From Brachypodium distachyon (taxonomy: Eukaryota > Streptophyta > Magnoliopsida > Poales > Poaceae), in the NCBI RefSeq assembly GCF_000005505.3, contig NC_016135.3:25142613-25206612 (forward strand): a stretch of 64,000 nucleotides of DNA, read 5' to 3'. This document shows, in pieces, positions 12,301-23,847 of this stretch. Position numbers and translations under genes: made by a program. The first letter of the stretch is position 1. Every line of letters begins with the position of its first letter. The notes beneath the pieces are model-generated. The model had not been told where the DNA came from, did not search any database, and saw nothing but the letters and a program-made list of their open reading frames with translations.

Positions 12301-14564
12301 AGAAATTGGGTTCTTTATCATAGAGTGAAACAATCTATATGAAGAATATGGCTCATATTTCAAAAAGCGGAAGTAACTGTACAGATCATCAATTGTATTT
12401 TGCATGGGTGTACCCGATAAGCACCATCTCCTTTTTGCTCTTAGTGCACAACAGGCTCTAGCTGATTTAGTACGGTAATTTTTTATTGTTTGAGCTTCGT
12501 CGAGCACAACTCTGAACCACCGTACCCTGGCAAGTGGTCCACCACCATCAAGGTCAGCGTTTGAATGGTTAGGTTTCTTTTTCTTGGTCATTTTTGGCCG
12601 TTTTCTTTTGTTACCAGCAACAAATTCTGGACATATCCCATATATTTCATTGTTCTTTTGCTCCATATCATCATCATTGTCTTGTTTGGGCACTTCCTGG
12701 CCTACAATGGTATATGTGGTGACGACAACATCGTACTTTGTCAACTCAGTTGGATCTCTAGTCCTTGAACCTCCATGATAAACCAAAACGGATAATTCAG
12801 AACTTTCAGTAACCTTAGCGGAGATCTCACTAGCCCACTGCTTAAGAATGCTAGCTGGGCACACCACCAGTGTTCCTGCAGATGGTCTGGTAGTAGACTT
12901 CGAGTTTGATGCAGAGGATGGTAGACTCAGTCTAGTCTTCTTGGGCTCAACTTTAACAGTACTAACCATTGTATTAACAGCAGTCCCTGGCCGACTAGCG
13001 CTGAGCTCAAGACTGATAGCAGGCCTCTCCGAGGGTTCACCCTTCAGTTCTTTCTTGTCCAATACTATCACTGTATCATCCTCATCAAGGTCTAATGACA
13101 CAGATTGTTTACTGTTGGAATCAGAAGACATGAAGTTAGACTGCTGGACCCTCTCCTTTTGTATAAGGGCTATGGTTGATATTGTCTTCCCAAGTCCCTG
13201 CATCACAGAAAAATATGGTTGTAAGAAAGAAAAATGATAAAATAATTAACAGCTAATGAAATAAGCTAAGAAAGGAAAATAACCTGATCATCTGCCAAAA
13301 TTCCACCTGGACAATGTGAACTATTCTCCTTGGAAAGCATCCAAGATAATGCTATTTTCTTTCGAACATAAAAGAAGAACAAAGAAGTGAGCAGGATATC
13401 TCAGGTAAAGAACACCAATTACAATGACTGAGATTTTGGAATATAAAATTTACCTGGTGTTTAAGGAGTGATATTGACATAACACCTTCAGGCAGATCTT
13501 CTTCCCTTCTTTCCTGACTGATATGCTGCATTGAAATAATGTGCTTAAAATAGTAAAATCTATAATATTTAGAATCAGATCAAAGTCATCAGGCAAATCA
13601 ACCAAACATTATATACCTTTAGGGCTTCATGATATATAGCTCTCTCATCACCACCAAAAAGCTTGTTTTCTAGGTTTGGATGGCTTTGCGTGTCGGGGTC
13701 ATAAAGAAGTTCAGCATCATTAACTGAATTCCAAGACGGCATTGATGGACGAAAAATCCTCTGTGAACGTGGGCCTTCATATGCATAGACATCATCTGAT
13801 AGTTTCGAACAGTGATCAATACTTATTAGCCACAGTTCACACCAGTATGAATCTTTTTGCTTAATTACTCCTAACCAAATATATCAAGGATAAGGTACAT
13901 ATTACACACCATTATCGCTATCAGTTTCGACCTTCTGGCTGCGGTTAACAGCTAGTTTCCAATGTGCTGACATTGTAGAGGAAGAGATCCCAGTTCCATT
14001 AGCAGCACTTCTCCCAAGACAATTAGAGTTTGCAGTAAGGTCCTCCTTGATCCCATTGTAACTTAAACTTAAATGATTGGTTGGAAATGATTGAGGCGGA
14101 ACCGTAGACATATAGACAACATCTGCCAAATTTGAACAGGGTAAAACATTAATCTTGCACAAGTGAGCATTTCAATCATTGCTAATTGTCAGAGTTAATC
14201 AAGGATAACTTTACTCACCATCATCATTTTCAGTCAAAACCTTCTGGCTGTTACTATCTGGGGAATCATGCAGCATTACAGAAGAACTTATGAGAGGATA
14301 TATCCTGCGTGCTGAAACAGCCTGAGCAGTATGACAAACACTTCCAGGGCTCCTATAAGAGGTTGAAGCCTCGGTGCTATCTAACCAATCATCATCATCC
14401 AAAGTGATTGGCTGTGCTGCGTTATTCTGGCCAAATGGCGTGTTGAACAAAACAATAGACTTTACAGCACCGTCACTGGGGTCATCAGAGCCAAGATTTT
14501 CTTTTCCATCTAAGCACAAAGGAGTGCTATCTTCACTATCTGAAGACAAGTCAATAACCTCCAT
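9400..14564 (-). CDS. SNF2-family helicase-like protein with RING finger (CHR27/CHR28 type)
   Basis: Eleven coding exons: 14219-14564, 13910-14122, 13617-13795, 13454-13525, 13284-13358, 12231-13197, 11598-11728, 10983-11207, 10276-10776, 9961-10170 and 9400-9504, giving about 1007 residues. It is a nuclear SWI/SNF2 ATPase of the Rad5/HLTF-like group. Visible are motif [14 protein letters not shown] (about 287-300), DEAQ (about 528), LSGTPMQN, a C3HC4 RING between the ATPase lobes (about 732-771), [10 protein letters not shown] and DRAHRIGQ (about 943). DDQ replaces the common DEM of motif I, as in other plant members. Plant relatives (CHR27/28, FRG) act in silencing and DNA repair. The N-terminal 250 residues are acidic and Ser-rich. 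All introns are GT-AG except intron 7, which appears to use GC-AG. A donor at 15415 suggests a noncoding first exon. Confidence 0.92.
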
Positions 14565-15600
14565 GTTGCTGGCGAACTTGTGACTAGAGTCTGTATTGAC
14601 TCATGCAATATGTTAAATGGTAGAAGCAATACAAAAGGATCAAAGTAACAATGATAAATACGGCTGTATACTATCTTGTCCAACAGCCAGGGCGGTCTCG
14701 TTAATAGCAGGGTCTAACTCGGAAGTCAGAATAAATAATGCACGCGTCAAGCATTTCTCAGCACTAATTACAGCAGATTCTCACTTGGAATCCAGCCTGC
14801 AGAGAAGCTAAGCACATGTGAGGATTGGAAATAACTCCTAAACAATAAAACAAACTTTCTGCAACAAGAACAATGTTTTCGTAAACACCTAGGCAAGGTA
14901 AACAATGTGCAAGAAACTGAAGGATAAAATTCTCCAGCTAGACGGTGATTGAACTAGCAACAACCGCTGCTTTTCAACAACAAAAAAAGAACACTGAGAC
15001 CTTAACTAGTTACAGCATCATTCACAGGCAAAAGGTTAAAAAGAAAAGGATCTATCATGAGTTCATGACAGGAACAGGACGTTGTCATGCCATCACACAA
15101 GCATCACCCTGAACTATGCCGCAACCAGCTAATTACGGAATGCATGACCCCAGCCGAGCCCATGATCACCCAGAACTCGACCCCAGCTGCCCAAACAACC
15201 AACTCGAAAAAGACCCGTATAACCTGAATCCGCTAAAATCCCACAGCCGTTCCACCGCAAAACGACTCCGGCACCGCATAAATTTGCGCACCAATTCCAA
15301 CCCCTGTACCCAAACGAACACCGCGCGATAGCATTCGGTTCGAATCGAAGAACCGACCAAAGGAAGCAACGGGGGGGAGGGGAGGGTGGAGAGCCGGGTT
15401 GAGCGGCAGGTTACCTCGCTCGAATCGGCGAGGCCGCGCGGCCGGGGGCGCCGCCGTGGATGGATTGTCGGAGTCGAGCAACGGGCGAATCGGCGAAACC
15501 TGTGTGGATCAATTGAATCGTGGTGTGGTGCGGGGGGGATTTTAGGGGGAGACCGGTTCGTGACGGCGAGCGCGTGGGTGAAATTGGCGACTTATTCAGC
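14565..15600 (-). promoter_or_regulatory. 5' leader, leader intron and promoter side of the SNF2/RING gene
   Basis: Minus-strand sequence at 15415-15540 is GC-rich and ends with a good donor (GCGAG then GTAACC). Acceptor-like AG sites occur just upstream of the ATG near 14575-14590. This suggests a noncoding exon and an intron of about 0.8 kb, common in plant housekeeping genes. The short open frames here are not conserved proteins. Confidence 0.45.
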
Positions 15601-17439
15601 CGTTGCTGGCTAAGTGTAACCCTTGTATGACTGCTTGGTGGGGCCGAACTGAGGTGGCCCGCGTGTCGGTGGGACTTCGTGGAGCGGGAAAGGAGAGGAG
15701 AAGTTACGATGGGTTTGGGAGATTTTTTTTTTTGACGAAACAACCTTCAGAGCGGGTTATCTATTGCCGAATTCAACCGCGGAAGAAGTGGCCCGGTTTA
15801 TAAGGAAAACTGGGCCGAAAACCGAACAGAGAGAAAACACATAAAAAACACACTAGAGCTTGGAGGTAGGGTTTAAAAGATCCAGAAAGAAATTAGAAAA
15901 TACAACCTAAAGAACATCATCTGAGGTTTGGGAGATTTGGATTTCGGGGAACGAGGATCGCGGTTCTTGCGACGAAAGTAACTAACCTCAAAATTTGAGA
16001 TAATTGAGATATGTAAAATGCAAGGTGCTTACGAAAATAAACCAACCACCTTTTCAACCACCAATGCTTATTTGTATAGAGAGGTGTCAAGTTAGACATA
16101 TACTTAGAGCATCTTCAATGCAAGGTGCTTAGAGACGTGCTTGCACAAAAAAATTCGGATTTTGTCTAAGCACCGGTGCTTGTGTTTTATAGGACAGGTG
16201 CTTAATTAGGCACCTCTAGTATAGAAATAAGCAATGGTGCTTGAGAATAAACCGGTTTAATTTTGTTGCACTACGGTAAGCACGTTGCATTAAAATCTCC
16301 ACATCATATATTGCATCCACACTAGTAATTCCTTTTGTTTGTTCCTTCTACGATCCAACATTTTAACTCCTAAGGCTTTTCAAATTCACCTTCACGTTGT
16401 ATCTATTACAATCTATTACAATATATTAAATTGGAATCGGTGGTGATGGGTGGGCGTCGTTGGTCGGTGTTGGTCGGTCAACTTCATTAAAATTACAATC
16501 AATATGTCACTGTCCCTTATTTTCTTTCCCTCCCGCCTTATTCACGATTTCAGTAGTAGAAATTCTATGGTTTAGATTTACCGAAAGTTATCGTACGGTC
16601 CAAATTTGTCACAACATAATACGAACAGTCCTAAAATAAATCAATCTCCTTAGCATGAAATCCAAAATTCTTCGTATCCATCTCAATATGAAAATCAATC
16701 CGAACTCAAACAAAAAATCTCGGTATCAATCTCAGTATGGAAATCAATCCAATCGAAAAATCAATGTCCAGACTTCGCCTCCACCGGCTCGTGCTTGATA
16801 CACTTTCCGTTGTTCCGTAGCATCGCACGGGTTCTTTTGCTAGTATAAATATATCACCAATCATTGATATTTTCGTGATATGTATGTCGATCTTTCTAAA
16901 AATTTCGAATACTCATATTCCTGAAGCTTCTCTTTTCGGTTTGTTATCAATTTTCATGTAATCAATATTACTCTTACTGTTTTGTTGCGGATGGTAAACC
17001 CGTTTAGCCATGTGATATTCATATTTATTTTGCATTTGATCGTATTATTATCATTTGTCCCTAACATCATGTCTAGATGTGCAAACATAATTTTCCGCGG
17101 CAACGTGAAAAAATCGCCTAGAATCTTTTATGCGTAATCCTTGTTTTTTTTCGAGGCAAACACAGATCCGTGGGTCCTCACATATAGGGCGCACATATGG
17201 AGGCTACGCGCATGTGTGAGCTGAATATGAGCTAAGTTTGGAAAAGGAACAACATGTGTCAACATGAATGAAAGGAGGGTTATGCTGGCTGCTCATGTGT
17301 CGGGCGCGCCTATAGCATCATTGACGACGCAATCTCAGCAAACAAACTAAAAACGCTAAAATTGCGACGCAGGTAACCCCTGACGTGACACAAAAACTTG
17401 AAGAGCCGACGCAATAATCACAAATATGGCACCCCAAAT
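15601..17439. other. Spacer with a possible degenerate MITE
   Basis: No gene is visible. Near 16103-16310, TTAGAGCATCTTCAATGCAAGG at the left and GCACGTTGCATTAAAATC at the right look like worn inverted ends of a Harbinger-type MITE, with palindromic AAGCACCGGTGCTT inside. The remainder is AT-rich and unassigned. Confidence 0.35.
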
Positions 17440-17895
17440 CTAACTGAATGAAGAGATAATCGGATCTAACTGATTAAATTTCATCGCCCAGAAATTTCTC
17501 ATAGCGTGAGCCATGAGTTTCCAGCAAGCCGAACAAGCTTTCAGGCCGTAGAGGGTTTTCTCCGCGACAGCGGCGAGCGTCGCGCCCTTGAGCGCGGCCC
17601 GGAAGCGCGCCGCCACAGGCGACCACGCGTTCCACGGGCCATCGGCGCCGCAGGCGTGATCCATGGCGATCTCGATGGCCCACATGGCGCCCCACCAGCC
17701 CGCCCAGCGAGCCACGCGGGGCGTGTTGGCGACGACGGCCCTTGCGCCCCCCGCGAGGCGGCGGCCCTTGGGGGATCTGCCGACGCCCTTGAGGAAGTAG
17801 AAGACTGTGCCTCCGACGGCCACGACGGTCAGGATCCCGCCGACTTCCTGTAACGTCAATGGATGGCCGCGGCTCGTGTCCAAGTCCAACTCCAT
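17440..17895 (-). CDS. Tim17/Tim22/Tim23-family inner-membrane protein, divergent, single exon
   Basis: An intronless frame of 151 residues starting at ATG 17893-17895. The frame is open further upstream without another ATG. The hallmark is a Tim17-like arrangement: a glycine-rich first hydrophobic segment (GGILTVVAVGGTVFYFLKG, about 17-35), then RRLAGGARAVVANTPRVARW and a second segment (GWWGAMWAIEIAMDHA), then PWNAWSPVAARF and a third (ALKGATLAAVAEKT). In Tim17 the middle part reads similarly as APRVGG, then WGG, and DPWN. Tim17-type proteins form the mitochondrial TIM23 translocase core; related PRAT proteins also sit in plastid membranes. The glycine motifs are weaker than in canonical Tim17 and the C-terminus is unusual, so function is inferred at family level only. 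Confidence 0.65.
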   Translation of the reverse strand: MELDLDTSRGHPLTLQEVGGILTVVAVGGTVFYFLKGVGRSPKGRRLAGGARAVVANTPRVARWAGWWGAMWAIEIAMDHACGADGPWNAWSPVAARFRAALKGATLAAVAEKTLYGLKACSACWKLMAHAMRNFWAMKFNQLDPIISSFS

Positions 17896-18218
17896 CGGTC
17901 GCTCGCTGCGGATTGCTGCTTGGGTTGTTTCTTTCTTTTTTCCCAAGTAAAGAAGCTTGATTTATCTAGCCGCGGCTTGGTTGGGGACGAGACGATCGAT
18001 CGCTAGGTGTTTGGTTCGGGTTTCTCTGCCTTGTCATTTATTTATTTATCGCGTGCGTGATACTCCTAGATCGTTACAATCAGACAAGAAATCAATTTTC
18101 GTTAAGGCCGGGCGGAGAATTCGTGGCAAAAAAATTAGGTATGGGTCAATGGGTGTCAATTTCCGTTAATAAATCTGTCTGTTTCGTGGAAGGAAAATAG
18201 AAAAGTTAACGTGATTTA

Positions 18219-19192
18219 GAGCATCTCTAGTAGATCCAGCAAAAGGCTGCACCGAAACCGTTATTCGGTGTTTAGGCAAAAAAAAAAAACAGTCCGAACA
18301 GGTACCCCAAACCGGGCGGCCCGGGAAGCACGTTTCGGTTTACACCAAAGGACCTCCGAAAAGCGGCTTATATGGCGTCCAGAGGGTCGTTTTTGGTTCC
18401 AACTCCTCACATTTCGCCGCCCCTCTCCGCCGCGAAAACCCTCCCCCGTCGTCGAAATCCGCCTCTCATCCCCAACTCCGGCGACAAATTCCCACCACCC
18501 AAGCCCCCATCTTTCGCAATGGTGCATTCCGGCGGCTCCTCCCGGTTGACACCCCGCGGGCGCGGACTCATCCTCTCCTGCGCCGAAACCCTAGTGACAG
18601 GCACGGCCGCGGGGGGGCTGAGGACGACGTGGCAGCACCGCCACCTCAGCACCGACTCCGAGTGGAGGTACCAGGAGTACCACCAGGAAGAAGCCGCGTT
18701 GGTGGCGTCGAGGCAGACGTCGCACACATGCCGGGCCAGGAGGACCCGAGTCCTCCAGTGCGGCCGTGCGCCGTCGCTTCTCGTCGCCGAAGGAGGAGGA
18801 GGAGGAGGAGTGGCAGACCCGCCGCAAAGAAGGAGGATGCCGAAGACCCCGAGCTCCAACTCGCCATCGCTGAATCGAAGAAGGAGGTCATCATCCGAAA
18901 GGATGATGAGTAGGCGGCGAGAAGGACGTGCCGCCGGAGTATAAAATGAGCCGGCGGCGACGATAGGGAAAACATTTTGTTTTTGTTAATTGCTCCTCCA
19001 CTAACTATCCGTAGTATATTTTGTGTAGATGATGATAAACTCTACTTCTAGTGTGAGATGTGTGATGAATGGTAGTAGATGATGAACTCAATTCACGCGA
19101 ATCTTTTTTCGAATTCTTCTATTCCGAATTCGGTATCTGTTCTGCCCGACGCAATTAGTAACTGCAGTTTTGGGGATCTTCTAGGGATGCTC
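18219..19192. mobile_element. PIF/Harbinger-like element, 974 bp, with decayed open frames
   Basis: The ends GAGCATCTCTAGTAGATCC and GGATCTTCTAGGGATGCTC are inverted repeats, flanked by the trinucleotide TTA at 18216-18218 and 19193-19195, the PIF/Harbinger target. The GC-rich interior has overlapping plus-strand frames: one begins MVHSGGSSRLTPRGRG near 18519 and another ends DPELQLAIAESKKE near 18890. They look like one ancestral reading frame broken by frameshifts. No DDE transposase is present, so the element is non-autonomous. Confidence 0.82.
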
Positions 19193-19195
19193 TTA

Positions 19196-20045
19196 GGGAT
19201 CGTGGGCTGGCTGGTTTGCTTATTGGGCCTAGGAATCGCTGCGCGTGGGCCTGGCCGCATCCCGCAATGGGAAATCCCTTCGTCGCGCTTGGTCAGATCG
19301 ATTCGTCGTCGCCTTGTCCATAACACGTGCCTCTCTCTCCTTCTTCTCTCGAGCCTGGCGGTGGCGCGGCGCCACGGAATCAGAGAGCGCCGGCCACCAG
19401 GAGCAGTGAGGCAGAGCCACCGAGGGAGACTGGGAGAAGGACAACAAGGGAGGTTGGAGGAGGGACGGAGAGACGTGACGGACGGAGTGTTTCTAATAAA
19501 GTTCTACATTTGGGTGAAATAGTGGTCTTAACTGGTGTTATTGAAGATTTGAAAAATTTGGAGATTCAGCATGACGAGGTTCTAGTAGGAGCTGAAGGTT
19601 TAACTGATTTCGGTGTAAATTACATAAATTTTGATCCGGGACTTCATATTCTAAACTAAATTGAAGGTTTAATTGATCAATTTGCTCCCAATATTACTTG
19701 AGTTACTTGCTTGGTTGATTGCCATCAACTAACTGAATCAAACTAGTGAAAACATATGCTGCAGTTCACTCTTCATTTTTGGTATTACAGGATGCACATG
19801 AATTTTGTGATTCAACTTCGATCACGAGTTACTCGGCATAAAAATTAACGCTATATCATTGGGGACTTCTCAGTTCCATATATTGCTGAAAAGATATATT
19901 CCACTGATCGAAGTTAAATCTCAAATATGAGTGACAGGAGAGATTAAAGGATTGTACAAAAAAAGTCAAAACTAATACGGAGTAGTAGCAGTTAAAAAAA
20001 ACTTGCAACAAATTCTAAACTTCCAGAAAAACAAACAAACAAAAG
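19196..20045. other. Spacer without recognised features
   Basis: A GC-rich patch at 19320-19490 yields open frames on both strands (Arg/Gly-rich) with no protein-like conservation that I recognise. The rest is AT-rich. Nothing further is supported. Confidence 0.35.
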
Positions 20046-20420
20046 TCATGCATTCGAGGAGGGGCCGAGGCCCACGGAGAACGGGCTCGGGGGCGCGAAG
20101 TACGGCCCGCTTGCCGGCGGCACGGCGGTGGAAGACGCGGCGGCCCCGGGGAACACGGCCACGGCCGGCTCCGTCAGCGGGTCGGACGGCGGCGCGGTGG
20201 TGGTGGTGGCCTGGAGCGGGTTGTCGGCGCCGTAGACGGCGGGGTCCGACGGGCCCGGCAGCTGGCAGCCGGCCGGCCACCGGCAGGCCGGCTGGGCCGC
20301 CCTCCGGTCTGCTCCCCACGTCCGACGGGCCAGCCCGAAGCCTAGGACGAGGCCCGCCACGAGGAGCGCCGTCGCGAGGCACAGGAAGATCTTGGTGGCC
20401 TTGCCCACGTAGCAACACAT
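20046..20420 (-). CDS. Small membrane-anchored, Pro/Ala-rich protein of unknown function
   Basis: A single-exon frame of 124 residues starting at ATG 20418-20420. The N-terminus MCCYVGKATKIF is followed directly by one strong hydrophobic segment (about residues 12-30, LCLATALLVAGLVLGFGL). The rest is low-complexity Pro/Ala/Thr-rich sequence with CRWPAGCQLPG and a run of four threonines. The two N-terminal cysteines next to a membrane segment could be acylated (inference). I recall similar small proteins in grasses with no known role. The frame is also open upstream in the ORF, but this Met precedes the hydrophobic anchor best. Very high third-position GC supports coding. Confidence 0.6.
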   Translation of the reverse strand: MCCYVGKATKIFLCLATALLVAGLVLGFGLARRTWGADRRAAQPACRWPAGCQLPGPSDPAVYGADNPLQATTTTAPPSDPLTEPAVAVFPGAAASSTAVPPASGPYFAPPSPFSVGLGPSSNA

Positions 20421-21786
20421 TGGAATTGGAAATTGGAAAGCCTTCTCTGAACTCCAAATCTTTCTCTGCAGGCTGCAGCTAGTTCTCTCGCACAACAACT
20501 TGCAAGAAACAGCACACGAAGAGAGGACTGAGCTAGGGAGAGAAGGAAGTATGGGAGAATGGAGAGACGGGTCCAGTCCAGAGGAGGGTTTTTGGTGCTG
20601 GTGCTAGCTGCTTGTCGGTTTTCAGTGCTCGTGCATGGCTTCACGTGGAAGAGAGAGAGGGCAAGATAGAGCCCTAATTAATCAGCATATCATTATAAAA
20701 TCTTATACAAATACAGGCCACTTATATAAGGACGGATGGAGTATCTATCTGCACTGCAATTCAGCTCAGCTCAATCAGTCATTAGTAAGTGTAGATGTGC
20801 ACAACTGAAGTATATATATGTTTGTGTACCGCATTCCCTCTGCATAGATCTCACCTGGCTAGTCCAAGCAAATACGGAGCTCTGTATATATCGTCAGCAT
20901 TGGGCTTGTTATTATACTAGCCCCTATTAGGACATGGAAAATACTTGCCAGTAGGTAAGGTACTACCAAAAACAAACTCAAAACCTGAACTGTTAAGACA
21001 GCAACACATACAAAGGTACTACTTGTTAGTGATGATCTGATGGGACCTGTTCTGCCGACACAGCTAGAGCACGTATATGAGATTGCTTCAGAAAGTATGC
21101 AGGGCATGGCATAGTGGAAGTTATGTTGAGACCACTGTGCACCACATTTTGCCAAAAGTTCCTCCAATAATGTCTCACCTTTTCTTCCTCTTTTGCCTTT
21201 CTGAGTTGTTGTGTTTATCTTTTTTCCTTTGAATGTAGAATAGTAATCTGGAGCACAGAGAACCATAGATGACTCTAGCCATGTGGCATGCATCTCAATG
21301 GCTGGTCACATGTCAGCATTGGGCCACAAAACAAACAGCTTGCAGTTTTGTTCGTTCATTACTCATTCCAAGGTGGTTAGGTACTGTGGGAATCCCATTT
21401 GATTCAGATGCAGTTGTACTGACACCAAGATTTTTATACTAACCTAACAAGTTAACACTGTCACCTAGTACTATTATAACCTGGAAAGCCTGTTAAAATG
21501 ACTAAATTATCAGGGTATATGCACTTTTGCAGCGGTGCAGAAGAGACCACAGCCAGCGTTTCTCAAGTTCATCGTCAGAGAGTGTATTATTATTGATTAA
21601 ACCCTCACATGTAAAAAAGCAGAGCATCTGTCGGTCAGACTGTCACACACAGAAAACGGTATTAACAGGTAATTGTACTTCCACTAAACTGAACCATGTT
21701 TTCAACCCAAAACAGCCATCTAACATCTCAGGTAAGCAAGAGACGATCAGATCAGATTCAGAGTCACACAGCCGACAGGTAGCCCA
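20421..21786. other. Spacer between the small membrane protein and the CXXS1 gene
   Basis: It contains the 5' flank of the small membrane-protein gene and the 3' flank of the CXXS1-like gene. GACGGATGGAGTA near 20732 is a worn half of a MITE end. Nothing else is recognised. Confidence 0.35.
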
Positions 21787-22793
21787 TTACTGGATCACTA
21801 TATCAGGAGGAGTTGCCTGTGACTCGGCAGAGGAGTCCACCATCTTCCTCACCTCGTCTGGGTTGGCGCCGACGATCTTCTTCACCACCTCCTTGCCCTT
21901 GATCAGGAAGAACGTCGGCATGGCCTTCACTCCAAGCTTGGAAGAAACGCCCTGCATTTTAAAAGCTTAGCTTAATTAGGCCAGACATCTTCAGGTCCAG
22001 AACAGTTCTACTAACTTAACCAACGGAGCAAATTTGTTTGTTTTTTATGTTTTGGGAAGATGAGTGTCACATTATTTTTCTGGGATAAGGTGAAACGTCA
22101 CATCAATTTTTTGCGTTAACTTATGAACTATGCCCCTCTCTCTGTCTCTCTGAAGAAATTTGCAGGCATGGGAACTGTCCTGAAGTGTATAAAACAACAA
22201 AACAATGATAAGACTGGGCGAATTGGGGGATGATTAATGACCTGCACATCGTCGACATCCACAAAGAGGAACAGTATCTCGGGGTGGGTCTGGGCGAGCT
22301 CCTCGAACTTGTAGTTCATGGACAGGGACGTCACGCACCAGGATGCCCCGAAGTGAGCAACGACCTGCACAACAAGGACACAGATAATGTGACCAATTAC
22401 AATTCAGACACACAAACAGAAGGAAGATCAGGAAGAAGCATGCCATGGATTTACACAAAGCGATCCATCACAGTAAACAGAAGCAATGGTGTTAACTATC
22501 CTGCAAACTAAGCTCCAGTTCTAACGCGATTTTGAGGATCCATGGCGTGAAAACTGAAAAATCATCCGGTCTTGGAGAATTGAACGGAGCATCAACAAGA
22601 AGGGAAGAACTAGGCCGAAAACCCTAAATTCGTCGGAGGTGGGGGGAGAACAGAAAAGGAGAGGCAAAGGGAAACCCACGGCGCGGCCTTCTTTGCTGGC
22701 CTGGTCGGTGAAGAGCTCCCAAGCCTCGTCCTTGTCCACCTTGACGACCTTGGAGCCGCCCACCTCCCGCGGCTGCTGGATCTCCACGTCCAT
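21787..22793 (-). CDS. CXXS1: Thioredoxin-like protein CXXS1
   Basis: Three exons: 22680-22793, 22242-22364 and 21787-21951, giving 133 residues. It has the thioredoxin fold of the plant CXXS class. The active site is WCVTS (about 47-51), so the second redox cysteine is Ser; the cis-proline is present in AMPTFF (about 89-94). Monocysteinic thioredoxins of this type have disulphide isomerase-like activity and are thought to act in the cytosol; no transit peptide is visible. The start is the first in-frame ATG; the upstream in-frame codon is TTG. Exon 1 must end at GCC before GTGGGT to restore the family spacing GRAVVAHFGASWC. All introns are GT-AG. Confidence 0.92.
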
Positions 22794-23847
22794 TTCAGCC
22801 AACCTCCTTCTCCTTCTCTTGTTCTTGACGGTCTCCCCTCCTCCACCTTGGCCAGTTCACCAGCAACAGCAAGGAAAAGAAGGAAGAAGAATTCACAGCG
22901 AAAATGGCAACCCACTCCTCGTGACCTCAACGCATAAGATAAGCATAGGATTATATTCCTGCGGGCCCGTGGGGCCCACCTTATTTTGGCTGCTTCTATT
23001 TTATTTTATTTATTTATTTTTGTTGTTGCTGGAACCAGGACCCTCTATGCAGGCCATAGAGCTCACTCACACCAGCCACACACGCGCACACAAGATACAA
23101 TGACGTAAGGTAACTCCCTCACAAAAAGGGAAAAATGCATAAGATATCGATAGATATGTTTTGTCTCCTCGAGGGAAAAAGGAATGCTTATCAGATGAGA
23201 ACTCGCTTTAAAGCTAGTAGCGTATCATGCTCGAAAGCTTGAGCTGGTCAAATAGCAGAAGAGGACGGAGCGCTTCACGGATCCACGTCACGGGACACTT
23301 GCGAAACTCTATATATCTTCTGGAGATCAGCAACGTGTGCTGGCCTGAAAATGTCGTTCTGGCTTCCTCTGATGAATCGGATAACAATGATTCGACAATT
23401 GCACAATCAGGTGCAAGACCAGATGGCACCACCAGATTACGTGCACTGCACCGTATGAGCATATGATGTAATATCAGCAGCAGCAGCTGAAGAAGATACA
23501 CTCGTTTGGTTCTGCTTCTTCCTTTTCTCCGAGAAGAATACAGTTAAACATTATTACTCCAATCAGCTACAACAAAAAAAATGATTCAAACAACCGGGGC
23601 AGGAATCATCCATATCCAGGCTTTATATCTCTCTGCCTCTCTATTCTCCTGCTCACAGCCAACATCCCCGGCGCTTGCATATGCATATCTCTCTCCGATC
23701 TCTCCCTACTTACTGTACATGTTGCTAAGAAGAGGCACCAGCCGCGCAATCGTCGTCAGCTTTGTGTGGCCAAGTGAGCCAATGAAAGCTAACTCATTTA
23801 TGTTATCATCACACGTTATGGCAAGGGCCATTTGTGGAATGGAACTT
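22794..23847. other. CXXS1 promoter side and kinesin 3' flank
   Basis: The minus-strand leader of CXXS1 is CT-rich, then the sequence turns AT-rich with CA repeats near 23065-23095. The stretch 23200-23847 is the likely 3' UTR of the kinesin gene. No other gene is visible. Confidence 0.35.

Noticed and set aside
18407..18975. Antisense frames within the Harbinger-like element
   Set aside because: They are complements of GAG/GGA-rich sequence; low-complexity runs of Leu and Pro indicate shadows.
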